This document shows, piece after piece, positions 38,409-48,373 of a DNA stretch of 64,000 bases. The notes under the pieces were generated by a model that ran no database searches, had not been told where the DNA came from, and saw nothing but the letters and a program-made list of their open reading frames with translations. Position numbers and translations under genes: made by a program. The stretch covers positions 62,001 through 126,000 of the forward strand of contig NZ_JAQSDZ010000005.1 in assembly GCF_029946165.1 (NCBI RefSeq). Reading direction: 5' to 3'. Source of the DNA: Methylotenera sp. GTDB lineage: Bacteria > Pseudomonadota > Gammaproteobacteria > Burkholderiales > Methylophilaceae. The number at the start of each line of letters is the position of its first letter. Within the stretch, counting starts at the first letter, position 1.

Positions 38409-39194
38409 ATGATGCGGATCGGAAACGTAGTCGAATTTACCCAATTAAACTTAATACAAAGTTTAGTGCAACCTGCTGCGCAAGGTTATACTGCGAAATA
38501 TGAAAACAGCTTGGGTGAGAAAAATACAAATGAGCTTACAACTAAGCAGACTAAACCTAAAGGGAATTTAAGCGTAGTGGCCGTTAATCCAATATCTGGA
38601 AATCGCGAAATCGACCACGAGCTAGTGCTGCGTGCACAGCGCGGCGATAAGCGTGCGTTTGGTATGTTGGTGGATAAATATCAGCGTAAGTTGGCGCGCC
38701 TATTATCTCGCATGGTTCGGGATCAATCCGAAATTGAAGACATTGTGCAAGATACCTTTATTAAGGCCTATCGCGCATTACCAAACTTCCGTGGTGATAG
38801 TGCTTTTTACACTTGGCTGTACCGCATTGGCATTAATACTGCAAAAAACTACTTAGTTTCTATGGGGCGCAGGCCAACCGTTAGCACTGGCGTTGAAATT
38901 GAAGATGCGGAAAACTTTGAAGATGGTGATGAGTTGCGCACAATGGAAACGCCAGAGTCATCCATGATGACCAAGCAAATAGCACAAACTGTGAATGACA
39001 CAGTAGCCAGCTTGCCTGAGGAGCTACGCACAGCGATTACTTTGCGTGAGATTGAAGGCTTAAGTTATGAAGAAATCGCAACGATTATGAATTGCCCAAT
39101 TGGTACAGTAAGATCACGTATTTTTAGGGCGCGCGACACTATTTCATTAAAATTAAAACCACTTTTAGATACGCCTGATAATAAAAGGTGGTAG
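38409..39194 (+). CDS. rpoE: ECF sigma factor RpoE (AlgU-like) with long N-terminus
   Basis: An extracytoplasmic-stress sigma factor. Sigma region 2 (LVLRAQRGDKRAFGMLVDKY ... IEDIVQDTFIKAYRALPNFR) and region 4 (LPEELRTAITLREIEGLSYE then IATIMNCPIGTVRSRIFRAR) are intact and close to AlgU/RpoE. From ATG 38409 (preceded by GAGAGGAAA) the protein has 261 residues, about 66 more than usual before region 2, rich in Asn, Thr and Lys. GTG 38577 would give the standard length (205 residues) with AAAGGGAA upstream but at wide spacing. The rseA-rseB-rseC-mucD genes follow. Confidence 0.93.
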   Translation: MMRIGNVVEFTQLNLIQSLVQPAAQGYTAKYENSLGEKNTNELTTKQTKPKGNLSVVAVNPISGNREIDHELVLRAQRGDKRAFGMLVDKYQRKLARLLSRMVRDQSEIEDIVQDTFIKAYRALPNFRGDSAFYTWLYRIGINTAKNYLVSMGRRPTVSTGVEIEDAENFEDGDELRTMETPESSMMTKQIAQTVNDTVASLPEELRTAITLREIEGLSYEEIATIMNCPIGTVRSRIFRARDTISLKLKPLLDTPDNKRW

Positions 39195-39296
39195 TAAGAT
39201 TTAACGTGAAAAAAATTAGCATTAAGTGAGAAGTATTTTTTAAGACTTTCTAAGATACAAAGTATTAGATTAACGCATGAGATTTTGGAGTAAAAA

Positions 39297-39845
39297 ATGA
39301 CCGAACAAATATCCGCATTATTGGATGATGAATTTGCCTTAGAAGATGCTGAGCATTTGATGGCAGGGATGCAGACCAATGGCTACTCTAGCGAGGTTTG
39401 GAGCCAATATCATTTAATTGGCGATGTAATGCGCGGGGCAAATGCGTTGAGCCCTAACTTTAAACAAAACTTAATGGCACTAATTGATTTAGAACCTACC
39501 GTACTGTCTCCAAATGCAGCATGGGCCAACGACCCTAAATTATTTGACGAGAAAGATGAGTCAAATGATGTGGCAGTTAAAAAGCAAGCCACTAATTTTC
39601 CTCGGATTTGGTCAGTTGCGGCTTCATGTGCCGCAGTAATGGTAGTAGGTTGGATGGTATTGCAAAATCAAGTGGGCAATCAAGCAACTCCTAACATGGT
39701 GGCTCATGCGGCAATTCCACAAGAGACAGTTCTTTTGCCTGTAACAAATGAACAAGATGTTCCAGTTGAATATTTAATGGCACATCAAGCTTCTGCACCT
39801 TCAGCCAGTTCCTATTATATTCAATCAGCTAGCTATACCGAGTAA
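39297..39845 (+). CDS. rseA: Anti-sigma-E factor RseA
   Basis: An inner-membrane anti-sigma factor that holds RpoE until cleaved by DegS and RseP under envelope stress. The 182 residues start with the N-terminal RseA domain (MTEQISALLDDEFALEDAEH then WSQYHLIGDVMRG), followed by one transmembrane helix (about 105-122, WSVAASCAAVMVVGWMVL) and a periplasmic tail. It starts 102 bp after rpoE with a GGAG site and overlaps rseB by one base. Confidence 0.92.
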   Translation: MTEQISALLDDEFALEDAEHLMAGMQTNGYSSEVWSQYHLIGDVMRGANALSPNFKQNLMALIDLEPTVLSPNAAWANDPKLFDEKDESNDVAVKKQATNFPRIWSVAASCAAVMVVGWMVLQNQVGNQATPNMVAHAAIPQETVLLPVTNEQDVPVEYLMAHQASAPSASSYYIQSASYTE

Positions 39846-40825
39846 TGCGAATGAGAGGCTTTGTTTTAGCTTGCTTGGTAGCCAGCGGATTATCTGGTGC
39901 GTGTCAAAGCGTACTCGCTGCTGCAGACGATGAGAAATGGCAGATACTACAGAAAGCCGCTTTAGCTGCTCATGCCTTAAGTTATCAAGGTATATTCGTT
40001 TGTCAGTCGGGTCAACAATCTAAATCAGTTCAAATTAAACATTTTTTTGATGGTCAAAATGAATATGCCCGCAATGTGCTGCTTGATGGTTCGCCTCGGG
40101 AGGTGCTTAGTCAAGGCGGCGATTTGATCATTTATAACCCTAAAAATGAAAAAATAGTCATCGAGAAACGTAGGGGGCAAAACATGTTTCCCGCAGTTTT
40201 GCCGGTAAATCTATCTATAGTTAAGCAAAGCTACACTTTGCGCACTGGTGATATAGAACGGGTGGCAGGTCGTGAAGCGCAGATATTGTTTTTAGTACCG
40301 AAAGACAATCTGCGTTACAGTTATCGTTTCTGGATAGATACAGAATATGGTTTGATATTAAAGTCTGTGATGTTTAATGGTCGTAATGAAATGATGGATA
40401 GTATTTCCTTCACCCAAGTTAACTTAGTGAACTCTGTTGATCTAGATTGGTTTAAACCACAAATTGATAACAAGAAAAACTATGTGATGGAGGATGAGGT
40501 GCCTACTCAAGCTGACTTTAACCCCAGCCCTCACTGGATGTTGAAGGACTTGCCTGCGGGCTATTATAAAGTTGATCAAATGTTACGTGTGGTGCAAGGT
40601 AAGCCTTTACCAGTGACCCATGTGGTGTTCTCGGATGGCTTAGCTTCGGTATCATTATTTATTGAACCAGTAACAAATGGAATTAAACCTAGGTCGGGTC
40701 ACAGCGTTGTAGGTAATACTAGTTTTTATTCCAGTGTAGTAGGTTATTTGCAAGTTACCGTGTTGGGTGAAGTGCCTGAAGCTACCGTTGCAGCCATTGC
40801 AAACTCGGTAGTTTTTGTTAAATAA
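39845..40825 (+). CDS. rseB: Sigma-E regulatory protein RseB (MucB)
   Basis: A periplasmic protein that binds RseA and senses mislocalised lipopolysaccharide or lipids. The 326 residues have a signal peptide (about 1-25) and the MucB/RseB two-domain layout: AALAAHALSYQGIFVCQSGQ, then GDIERVAGREAQILFLVPKD and the C-terminal DLPAGYYKVDQM ... HVVFSDGLASVSLFIE segment. Length and order support the call. Confidence 0.93.
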   Translation: MRMRGFVLACLVASGLSGACQSVLAAADDEKWQILQKAALAAHALSYQGIFVCQSGQQSKSVQIKHFFDGQNEYARNVLLDGSPREVLSQGGDLIIYNPKNEKIVIEKRRGQNMFPAVLPVNLSIVKQSYTLRTGDIERVAGREAQILFLVPKDNLRYSYRFWIDTEYGLILKSVMFNGRNEMMDSISFTQVNLVNSVDLDWFKPQIDNKKNYVMEDEVPTQADFNPSPHWMLKDLPAGYYKVDQMLRVVQGKPLPVTHVVFSDGLASVSLFIEPVTNGIKPRSGHSVVGNTSFYSSVVGYLQVTVLGEVPEATVAAIANSVVFVK

Positions 40826-40895
40826 GCCCTTATATCTCAGTCATTAATCAGTTTAAATCCTCTTTAAATTCATTTAAAAGTAATAAAATATTGCC

Positions 40896-41378
40896 ATGAT
40901 AGAAGAATACGCAATAGTAACTAAATGCGCAGGCACAGTAGCTACACTAGAAATAGAAAGGCGAACAGCTTGTGGACTTTGTGGTCAAAAGCGTGGTTGT
41001 GGTAACGCCACTTGGGGCAAAATGCTCGGGCATGACAGTCATGATTTCACAGCTGAAAACCAAATAAATGCTCAGGTTGGAGATAGCGTTGTTGTGGGGA
41101 TAGATGAACATGCTGTACTTAACTCTGCATTTTATCTTTACATAGTACCGCTAGGAGGTTTGTTGATTGGCACGCTTGCAGCAGACTACTTATTTAAGAA
41201 CCAATTCTATGTGATTATTGGTGCGGTATTGGGTTTAGTGCTCGGATTCTTATGGGTCAAAGGCCATCTCATTGGTCATGATAAGTCGGGCGTAGCTTTT
41301 AGTAAAAAATATCAGGCGGTTATTTTGCGTTTAGCTGAGGATGACTCGCCAGAAAATCATTCAGAATTGGTAAATTAG
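40896..41378 (+). CDS. rseC: RseC family membrane protein
   Basis: A small inner-membrane protein of the sigma-E operon, thought to affect the redox or SoxR-reducing system. The 160 residues show the N-terminal cysteine cluster (CGLCGQKRGCG) and two transmembrane helices (about 72-100 and 103-125, LYIVPLGGLLIGTLAADYLF and FYVIIGAVLGLVLGFLWVKG), as in RseC. It follows rseB by 70 bp. Confidence 0.9.
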   Translation: MIEEYAIVTKCAGTVATLEIERRTACGLCGQKRGCGNATWGKMLGHDSHDFTAENQINAQVGDSVVVGIDEHAVLNSAFYLYIVPLGGLLIGTLAADYLFKNQFYVIIGAVLGLVLGFLWVKGHLIGHDKSGVAFSKKYQAVILRLAEDDSPENHSELVN

Positions 41379-41492
41379 CTTGATAAACACAGCACTGGCC
41401 CAATTATAGCTATGAGTAAATTGGAATTTAATAGCAAGAGTTTAAGCTTATTAATTTTCATCATGTTTGTAAAAATTAAATGAGGTGAATAG

Positions 41493-42914
41493 ATGTTAAG
41501 AAATTGGATTACCGCCATTGGTTTTGGTTTAATTGCTTCAATAAATACAATTGCTTACGCAAAAGACTTGCCAGATTTTACTGAGCTTGCTGAAAAACAC
41601 GGCTTTGAAGTAGTAAACATCAGCGTGACTCAAAATATACGTGGCAATCCTAATGCCTTGCCCTTTCCTGGTTTGGAAGGCGATGAGCAAATGCAAGAGT
41701 TCTTTAAACGCTTTGGTATTCCAGGTTTGCCAGGTATGCCTGGTCAAGGCGTACCTCCGCAAGATTACAAATCGCAGTCTTTAGGCTCAGGTTTTATCAT
41801 TAGCAGCGATGGTTACATACTGACGAATGCACACGTGGTAAGTGAAGCAGACGAGGTGATTGTTAGATTATTTGACAAGCGTGAATTTAAAGCAAAAATT
41901 ATAGGCTCAGATAAACGCACCGACGTTGCATTAGTCAAAATCGAAGCGACAGGCTTACCTAAAGTGAATATTGGTGACCCAGCAAAACTAAAAGTAGGTG
42001 AGTGGGTCGCGGCTATTGGTTCGCCGTTTGGTTTGGAAAATACCATGACAGCGGGCATTGTCAGCGCGAAAGGGCGAGCTTTGCCACAGGAAAACTTCGT
42101 GCCATTTATTCAAACAGATGTCGCGATTAACCCCGGTAATTCAGGCGGCCCGCTATTTAACTTAGCAGGTGAGGTGGTAGGCATTAATTCACAAATTTAC
42201 AGTCGTAGTGGCGGTTCAATGGGTTTGTCATTCAGTATTCCAATTGACGTAGCAATTGATATTTCAAATCAGTTGAAGGCCTCTGGAAAAATTACTCGCG
42301 GCTGGCTAGGTATCGCTATTCAAGAAATCACTAAAGAACTTGCTGAGTCTTTTAACTTAAAAAATACCAATGGCGCATTAGTAGCGGGCATAGAGAAAAA
42401 TGGCCCTGCAGATAAAGGTGGTTTATTAGTGGGGGATGTAATCACCAAGTTTGATGGCAAAGTAATTACAACTTCGGCAGATTTGCCAAGAGCTGTTGGT
42501 TCCACTAAACCAGGTAAGATAGTCTCAGTTGAGTTAATGCGTAAAGGCGTTACTCAAACGCTGAGTATGGGTATAGGTGAAATGCCATCTGAGCGTACAG
42601 AATCGGCGCAGATTAATAAACCTGTACCAAAATCTGAATCTAACAAGATTGGGCTTACCTTAAAAGAGTTAACTCCACTGGAAAAGAAAAAATTAAACGG
42701 TAAAAATGGCTTGTTAGTCACGGACAGCACTGGAGCTGCTGCTCAGGCAGGTATACGCCGTGGTGACGTAGTGCTAGGTTTAAATAATAGCGAAACGCAA
42801 AGCGTAGATTTATTTAATAAACAAATCAATGCTGTGGCTATTGGTAAAACCGTTGCCGTCTTGGTATTAAGAGGTGAAAACACTTTATATGTACCAATAA
42901 AAGTGACTAAATAG
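41493..42914 (+). CDS. mucD: Periplasmic serine protease DegP/MucD-like
   Basis: A periplasmic HtrA-type protease and chaperone that clears misfolded envelope proteins. The 473 residues have a signal peptide (about 1-23), the catalytic triad H114 (TNAHVV), D144 (KRTDVALVK) and S217 (GNSGGPLF), and two PDZ domains (about 285-375 and 385-470). MucD at the end of the rpoE operon is the Pseudomonas and betaproteobacterial pattern. A Gly/Pro-rich linker (PGLPGMPGQGVPPQ) lies before the protease core. Confidence 0.96.
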   Translation: MLRNWITAIGFGLIASINTIAYAKDLPDFTELAEKHGFEVVNISVTQNIRGNPNALPFPGLEGDEQMQEFFKRFGIPGLPGMPGQGVPPQDYKSQSLGSGFIISSDGYILTNAHVVSEADEVIVRLFDKREFKAKIIGSDKRTDVALVKIEATGLPKVNIGDPAKLKVGEWVAAIGSPFGLENTMTAGIVSAKGRALPQENFVPFIQTDVAINPGNSGGPLFNLAGEVVGINSQIYSRSGGSMGLSFSIPIDVAIDISNQLKASGKITRGWLGIAIQEITKELAESFNLKNTNGALVAGIEKNGPADKGGLLVGDVITKFDGKVITTSADLPRAVGSTKPGKIVSVELMRKGVTQTLSMGIGEMPSERTESAQINKPVPKSESNKIGLTLKELTPLEKKKLNGKNGLLVTDSTGAAAQAGIRRGDVVLGLNNSETQSVDLFNKQINAVAIGKTVAVLVLRGENTLYVPIKVTK

Positions 42915-42934
42915 TTTGAAATCATTGGTATCAA

Positions 42935-42967
42935 TAACAAAAGTCGCTTTTAGCGGCTTTTGTTATG
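42935..42967. terminator. Hairpin terminator between mucD and the cardiolipin-synthase-like gene
   Basis: ataacaaaagtcgc pairs with gcggcttttgttat around a short loop; the T-rich 3' arm continues into tttgttat. It would end the mucD transcript and, on the other strand, the converging unit. Confidence 0.75.
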
Positions 42968-43000
42968 GTTAAGCTATATGCAAACTCGATTCTTCACTGC

Positions 43001-44179
43001 TTATTTTTCATTAGAATGCCCAATAACGCCTAGAAATGACCTCACTATTCCATATGCAATCCATGAAGAAAAGCGTTTGAATACATCGCCTCTTGCCCAG
43101 TGCTCTGGATCAATACGCATTGCGCCCTCTTCAATGCTAGTTAAAAGGTCAGTTCGAAGTTCTTGAGCAAAGGTTTCATCTTTCACCACAATATTAGCCT
43201 CTCTGGCTAATAGCAAACTAAATGGATCTATATTAGAAGATCCAACGGTTGCCCATACGCTATCAATCACCGCCACTTTGCTATGCATAAAGCTTTTGTG
43301 ATATTCGTAAATTTCAATGCCTGATCTCAAAAAATCGCTATAAAAAGCATGTGTAGCGAACATTAGAAAATATTCCATACGCCCTTGTAATAATAACTTG
43401 ACCTTAACACCGCGCTTAACAGCGGCTAATAGTGCAAGGCGAAATCGTCTGCCAGGCACAAAGTAAGCATTGGCGATAATGATTTCAGATTTAGCTTGTT
43501 CGATAGCATCTAAGTAAGCATCTTCGATATCCCTTCTATGCAGCACGTTATCACGAAGCACAAGTGCCGCTTTAATATTATAGTGTTGAGTATTAAACGA
43601 TGGTTTAATAGGCAAAGTTTTAATTGTTAATCTATTAGCATGTCGCATATGAACCCAAGCAATTCTGCGCCAAAGTTTTTGCACTTTATTAAGAATGACA
43701 GGTAATAGTTTTCCTTCAATCCGCACCGTGTAATCTATGCGTGGCGGTACATTGTTAGGGGCGCTAATAGGTACATCGTAATCGTCAATAATATTAATTC
43801 CGCCCACAAATCCAATAGTGCCGTCAATCACGACCATCTTTTGATGCAGGCGCCGTAAACGCCTTTTTTTGAGTGACCAAGGAGAAATCTTTGGACGGTA
43901 AAACATCACTTTGATGCCGGTTTCTTCAAGTTCTTCTATATAGCTTTTAGATAAGTCCTTGCTGCCAAAGCCATCAAGTAAAACATTGACCGCTATGCCT
44001 CTTCTAGCCGCATCTTTAAGTGCATCACCTATCTGTATGCCAATGACATCTGCTTTATAAATATAACTTTGTAGGTATATTTCTTGAGTCGCATTCTCTA
44101 TTGAAACCAAAAGTGCAGGAAAAAACTCTCTACCACTTCGTAATAATTGAATGTGATTGCCGTTAACAAAATAGGTCAT
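43001..44179 (-). CDS. Phospholipase D family cardiolipin synthase (ClsB/YbhO-like)
   Basis: Transfers phosphatidyl groups to make cardiolipin or related lipids. The 392 residues have two HKD motifs, HQKMVVIDGTIGFVGGINI and HSKVAVIDSVWATVGSSNID, and no long hydrophobic N-terminus, as in ClsB. The EEP-family gene lies 12 bp upstream on the same strand, the same order as ybhP-ybhO in E. coli, which supports the ClsB-like call. Confidence 0.88.
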   Translation of the reverse strand: MTYFVNGNHIQLLRSGREFFPALLVSIENATQEIYLQSYIYKADVIGIQIGDALKDAARRGIAVNVLLDGFGSKDLSKSYIEELEETGIKVMFYRPKISPWSLKKRRLRRLHQKMVVIDGTIGFVGGINIIDDYDVPISAPNNVPPRIDYTVRIEGKLLPVILNKVQKLWRRIAWVHMRHANRLTIKTLPIKPSFNTQHYNIKAALVLRDNVLHRRDIEDAYLDAIEQAKSEIIIANAYFVPGRRFRLALLAAVKRGVKVKLLLQGRMEYFLMFATHAFYSDFLRSGIEIYEYHKSFMHSKVAVIDSVWATVGSSNIDPFSLLLAREANIVVKDETFAQELRTDLLTSIEEGAMRIDPEHWARGDVFKRFSSWIAYGIVRSFLGVIGHSNEK

Positions 44180-44191
44180 ATTTTAGTCAGA

Positions 44192-44944
44192 TCATATTCT
44201 GGTCAGTGTTGTCGTAAGAATCGCATGGTCAGATAATTTTAAAAAGTGCGCGCCTGAGTGCACTTCTACTTGCTTTACATTAAAACCACGTACATAAATA
44301 CGGTCTAGCCTAAGCATGGGTAACCAAGCTGGAAAGCTCCTCGCAGGTTTGCCAACATGGTGCTCAAATACCTCATGCAGGTTTAAGCGTTTAGCAAAAC
44401 TGCGACCGGTAAGCATTCCCCAGTCGTTAAAATCACCAGCAATAATCAATGGCGCATTTGCTGGAATATATTGTTCAATATATTCAGAGACGGCAACTAG
44501 CTGTTGGCGTCGCCATTGTGCAAATAAGCCCAGATGAACGCAAACTGCATGTAGGGGCTCATCCCACTGTGGGATATTGATTTCACAATGCAACATGCCC
44601 CGTTGCTCAGATGCATGAGCTGAAATATTTTGATTATTAGTCTTAATGATAGGAAATTTGGAAAGCAGGGCATTACCATGATGACCCGCAGGATAAACCG
44701 AGTTTTTACCATATGAGTAATCAGACCAAACTTCATCGGCTAAAAACTCCATTTGCCCAGAGGTAGACCAAGAAGCAAAGCGCTCAGTGTGTTTAGTATG
44801 CGCATCTTGCACTTCTTGCAAAAAAATCACATCTGCATGCAATTTTCGCAATATGTCGCGTTGAAGATGCAAAGAAAAATGGGCGTTAAAATGAGTAAAG
44901 CCCTTGTGGATATTGAATGTAGCTATGCGTATTGTGTTATGCAA
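44192..44944 (-). CDS. Endonuclease/exonuclease/phosphatase family protein (YbhP-like)
   Basis: A metal-dependent phosphoesterase of the EEP superfamily. The 250 residues show RIATFNIHKG, the catalytic Glu in VIFLQEVQDAH, AGDFNDWG and the final SDHAILTTTL. The substrate is not known; pairing with the ClsB-like gene suggests a role in phospholipid metabolism. No signal peptide is visible. Confidence 0.88.
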   Translation of the reverse strand: MHNTIRIATFNIHKGFTHFNAHFSLHLQRDILRKLHADVIFLQEVQDAHTKHTERFASWSTSGQMEFLADEVWSDYSYGKNSVYPAGHHGNALLSKFPIIKTNNQNISAHASEQRGMLHCEINIPQWDEPLHAVCVHLGLFAQWRRQQLVAVSEYIEQYIPANAPLIIAGDFNDWGMLTGRSFAKRLNLHEVFEHHVGKPARSFPAWLPMLRLDRIYVRGFNVKQVEVHSGAHFLKLSDHAILTTTLTRI

Positions 44945-45296
44945 AATTGACTTTTTGACTCATATTATTTATTAGTTTTATCTTACTCTAAAAGAGTGAT
45001 AGTGTTGGTTAGGCAACGAACATTAGCTAAAATTGTTCTTGTAATTTTTATTCCAATTAGGAACTAATACGACTAATTAACCATGCCATTTACACGCTAA
45101 AAACCCATCCTATAGGCAATTTTTATAGCTAACGCCATAATTAATTACAAACTAATCAAGCATTTGTTGTAAAATCACGGCTATTGTGAAAAGGCGCTTT
45201 TGGCGCCTTATCTTTATTTAAAAAGCAGGATTAACCTAATAAAGCAATATTAAAATCAAGCAACATTAAAAGTTTTAAAAAGCTTAAAAAGACTAA
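44945..45296. other. Intergenic region upstream of lepA
   Basis: This 352-bp AT-rich gap lies between divergent genes. It holds a hairpin (AAGGCGC / GCGCCTT, 45191-45209) followed by a weak T-rich tail, which may be a leader attenuator of the lepA transcript or an old terminator. No gene or RNA was recognised. Confidence 0.5.
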
Positions 45297-47087
45297 ATGA
45301 AAAATATTCGTAACTTCTCCATTATTGCCCACATTGACCATGGTAAATCCACATTAGCTGACCGCATTATTCATCTTTGCGGCGGGCTGGCTGATCGCGA
45401 AATGGAAGCGCAAGTACTTGATTCTATGGATATTGAGCGCGAGCGCGGCATTACGATTAAAGCTCAAACTGCAGCCCTGCAATACAAAGCTGACGATGGG
45501 CAGATTTACAATCTTAATTTGATTGATACTCCGGGTCATGTGGATTTTAGCTATGAAGTATCACGCTCACTTTCAGCTTGTGAAGGCGCGCTATTAGTTG
45601 TTGATGCTAGTCAGGGTGTAGAGGCGCAAAGTGTTGCTAACTGCTATACCGCACTTGATTTGGGCGTTGAAGTCACTGCCGTATTAAATAAAATCGATTT
45701 GCCTTCAGCGGATCCTGAACGTGTGATGCAGGAAATTGAAGATGTGATTGGTATTGATGCGAGTGACGCAGTGCGTTGCTCAGCTAAAACAGGTTTGGGC
45801 GTGCGCGATGTACTCGAAGCTGTTATCAAAAAAGTTCCGCCGCCAGTAGGCGATGTCACGAAACCGTTAAAAGCATTAGTGATTGATGCATGGTTTGATA
45901 ACTATGTCGGCGTAGTGATGTTGGTGCGCGTGATTGATGGCGTTTTAAAGCCTAAAGATAAAATTCGATTAATGGCGACGCACGCGGAATATTTGTGTGA
46001 ACAAGTTGGCGTATTTACACCAAAATCGCTACAAAAAACTTCACTTTCTGCGGGTGAAGTAGGCTTTGTGATTTCAGGTATTAAAGAACTTGCCGCTGCT
46101 AAAGTGGGCGATACCGTGACTTTGGCGGGTAAGCCAGCGGCAGAGCCATTGGCAGGTTTTAAAGAGGTTAAGCCACAAGTATTTGCTGGGCTATATCCCG
46201 TTGAATCAAGCCAATTCGAAGCACTACGTACAGCGCTTGAGAAACTGAGCTTGAATGATGCAAGTTTGTTATTTGAGCCAGAAAATTCTACAGCATTAGG
46301 TTTTGGCTTTAGGTGTGGCTTCCTCGGTTTGCTACATATGGAGATTGTGCAAGAGCGCTTAGAGCGCGAGTATGATATGGATTTGATTACCACCGCGCCA
46401 ACCGTGGTGTATGAGTTATTACTCAAAAGTGGTGAAGTGGTGCAGATCGAGAATCCGTCACGCTTGCCAGAGTTGTCGCGCGTAGAAGAAACGCGTGAGC
46501 CAGTCATTAATGTAAACCTATTAATGCCGCAAGATTACGTAGGCCCTGTTATGACACTATGTAACAATAAACGTGGCTTACAAAAAAATATGCAGTATAT
46601 GGGCAGGCAAGTCATGCTCAGTTACGAAATGCCTCTCAATGAAGTGGTGCTGGATTTTTTTGATAAATTAAAATCAGTGTCACGTGGCTATGCTTCAATG
46701 GATTACGAGTTTTTGGAATTCCGTGCGGCAGATCTAGTCAAGCTGGATATTATGGTGAATGGTGAGCGTGTGGATGCGCTGAGCATGATTGTTCACAGAG
46801 GAAACAGCGTGCGTCGTGGTCGTGAAGTGGCAGCTAAGATGCGTGAATTAATTCCACGTCAAATGTTTGATGTGGCTATTCAAGCTTCGATAGGCGCCAA
46901 TATTATTGCCCGTGAAACCGTTAAAGCAATGCGGAAAAACGTGATTGCGAAATGTTATGGTGGTGATGTATCCCGTAAACGCAAATTGCTTGATAAACAG
47001 AAAGAGGGCAAAAAGCGCATGAAGCAAGTGGGTAACGTAGAGATCCCACAAGAAGCATTTTTAGCTATTTTACGTATTGAAGATTAA
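45297..47087 (+). CDS. lepA: Elongation factor 4 (LepA)
   Basis: A ribosome-bound GTPase that helps translation initiation or back-translocation. The 596 residues start [20 protein letters not shown] (G1) with [16 protein letters not shown] (G3) and [10 protein letters not shown] (G4), followed by the EF4-specific C-terminal domain ([20 protein letters not shown]). It leads the lepA-lepB-rnc-era cluster. Confidence 0.98.
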   Translation: MKNIRNFSIIAHIDHGKSTLADRIIHLCGGLADREMEAQVLDSMDIERERGITIKAQTAALQYKADDGQIYNLNLIDTPGHVDFSYEVSRSLSACEGALLVVDASQGVEAQSVANCYTALDLGVEVTAVLNKIDLPSADPERVMQEIEDVIGIDASDAVRCSAKTGLGVRDVLEAVIKKVPPPVGDVTKPLKALVIDAWFDNYVGVVMLVRVIDGVLKPKDKIRLMATHAEYLCEQVGVFTPKSLQKTSLSAGEVGFVISGIKELAAAKVGDTVTLAGKPAAEPLAGFKEVKPQVFAGLYPVESSQFEALRTALEKLSLNDASLLFEPENSTALGFGFRCGFLGLLHMEIVQERLEREYDMDLITTAPTVVYELLLKSGEVVQIENPSRLPELSRVEETREPVINVNLLMPQDYVGPVMTLCNNKRGLQKNMQYMGRQVMLSYEMPLNEVVLDFFDKLKSVSRGYASMDYEFLEFRAADLVKLDIMVNGERVDALSMIVHRGNSVRRGREVAAKMRELIPRQMFDVAIQASIGANIIARETVKAMRKNVIAKCYGGDVSRKRKLLDKQKEGKKRMKQVGNVEIPQEAFLAILRIED

Positions 47088-47121
47088 GTAAGTCTAAGAT
47101 AATAGACGATAAGGATAAATA

Positions 47122-47901
47122 ATGTACTTTGCTTTATTCATGGTGGCGATACTGTTGGTAACAGGTTTTATTTGGTTGCTAGATAGTTTAGTGTTGAAGA
47201 AAAAACGCGCAGTCGGCGCTGCAGAGCCAATCGTAGTTGAGTACGCTAAGAGTTTTTTTCCAGTAATTTTCGTGGTATTTTTTGTACGTTCATTTATTGT
47301 TGAGCCTTTTAAAATTCCTTCAGGCTCTATGATGCCAACACTATTGGCTGGCGATTATATTTTGGTCAATAAATTTACTTATGGTCTACGAGTGCCAATT
47401 TTGAATAATACTTTTTTTGAAATTAACCATCCGACCCGTGGTGATGTGTTCGTATTTCATTATCCGCCTGAGCCATCTATAGATTATATTAAGCGTGTAG
47501 TAGGTTTACCGGGCGATAAAATTAGTTATCAAGATAAACGATTAACAATTAATGGAAAATTTTTAGATACACAAGAGATGGGTAGTTTTGCTTATGTTAA
47601 GCCTGGTTTGAATATGGTCACAGCAAAGCAATATCGAGAGCAATTAGGTGATGTTAGTCATGATATTTTGATTAACGAATGGGTTAATAGCTACGACTCT
47701 GATGCCATAGGTGCAAAATTTGCAAATGACGAGGAAATAGTCGTGCCTGCTGGACATTATTTGGCGATGGGTGATAATCGTGATGACAGTTCAGACAGTC
47801 GCGTATGGGGGTTTGTACCAGAGAAAAATTTAGTCGGTAAGGCATTTTTCATCTGGATGAATTTTGATAAAGGTTCTCGAATCGGTAATTCTATTCATTG
47901 A
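47122..47901 (+). CDS. lepB: Signal peptidase I
   Basis: Cleaves signal peptides of exported proteins at the outer face of the inner membrane. The 259 residues have two N-terminal transmembrane helices, the nucleophile in KIPSGSMMPTLL, the general-base Lys in IDYIKRVVGLPGD and the C-terminal GDNRDDSSDSRVWGFV box. It follows lepA by 34 bp, a typical arrangement. Confidence 0.97.
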   Translation: MYFALFMVAILLVTGFIWLLDSLVLKKKRAVGAAEPIVVEYAKSFFPVIFVVFFVRSFIVEPFKIPSGSMMPTLLAGDYILVNKFTYGLRVPILNNTFFEINHPTRGDVFVFHYPPEPSIDYIKRVVGLPGDKISYQDKRLTINGKFLDTQEMGSFAYVKPGLNMVTAKQYREQLGDVSHDILINEWVNSYDSDAIGAKFANDEEIVVPAGHYLAMGDNRDDSSDSRVWGFVPEKNLVGKAFFIWMNFDKGSRIGNSIH

Positions 47902-47938
47902 TTTAAAATATTCAACTTTCTAAAATAGGGAGAAATTT

Positions 47939-48343
47939 ATGCATAATTCACAAGTAGAAAAGCATATGAAAAATTATATTAATCTTAAAAAACAAGCAGG
48001 TGCTACCTTATTAGGCATGTTATTTGTCGGAGCCATGTTGTTTTTGGTTGCGGTGATAGCAATGAAAATGTTCCCCGCATATCAAGAATATTTCTCTGTA
48101 AAAACAGTCTTGCGTGCAATGAATAAAGACTCTTTAAGTGATATGAGCAAAAAAGACATTCAGGATTCTTTTGACAGGCGGGCTAACACCTCATATATCA
48201 CCGTCATTAATGGCAAAGATATAGTGATTGGCAAAAATAGCGCGGGTGAAACCACTGTTTCAGCGCAGTATCAAGTCATCACTCCTTTATTTGGCAATAT
48301 TAGCGTCATGATGGATTTTAATGCTTCGTCAGACGGCAAGTAA
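47939..48343 (+). CDS. DUF4845 membrane protein
   Basis: A 134-residue protein with one N-terminal transmembrane helix preceded by a pilin-like Lys-Lys-Gln-Ala-Gly start (KKQAGATLLGMLFVGAMLFL) and a small soluble domain. It matches the DUF4845 proteins found between lepB and rnc in beta- and gammaproteobacteria. Function unknown. GGGAG 7 bases before ATG 47939 supports this start over the ATG nine codons later. Confidence 0.88.
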   Translation: MHNSQVEKHMKNYINLKKQAGATLLGMLFVGAMLFLVAVIAMKMFPAYQEYFSVKTVLRAMNKDSLSDMSKKDIQDSFDRRANTSYITVINGKDIVIGKNSAGETTVSAQYQVITPLFGNISVMMDFNASSDGK

Positions 48344-48373
48344 TTTAGAAGCACAGGCAATCAAACATATTCA

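Noticed and set aside
45191-45209. Hairpin before lepA as a riboswitch
   Set aside because: Only a simple 7-bp stem-loop; no conserved riboswitch core could be recognised. Kept only as a possible attenuator.
45902-46507. 201-codon frame opposite lepA
   Set aside because: Antisense shadow of a strongly conserved gene, with Ser-rich non-protein-like composition and no ribosome binding site.
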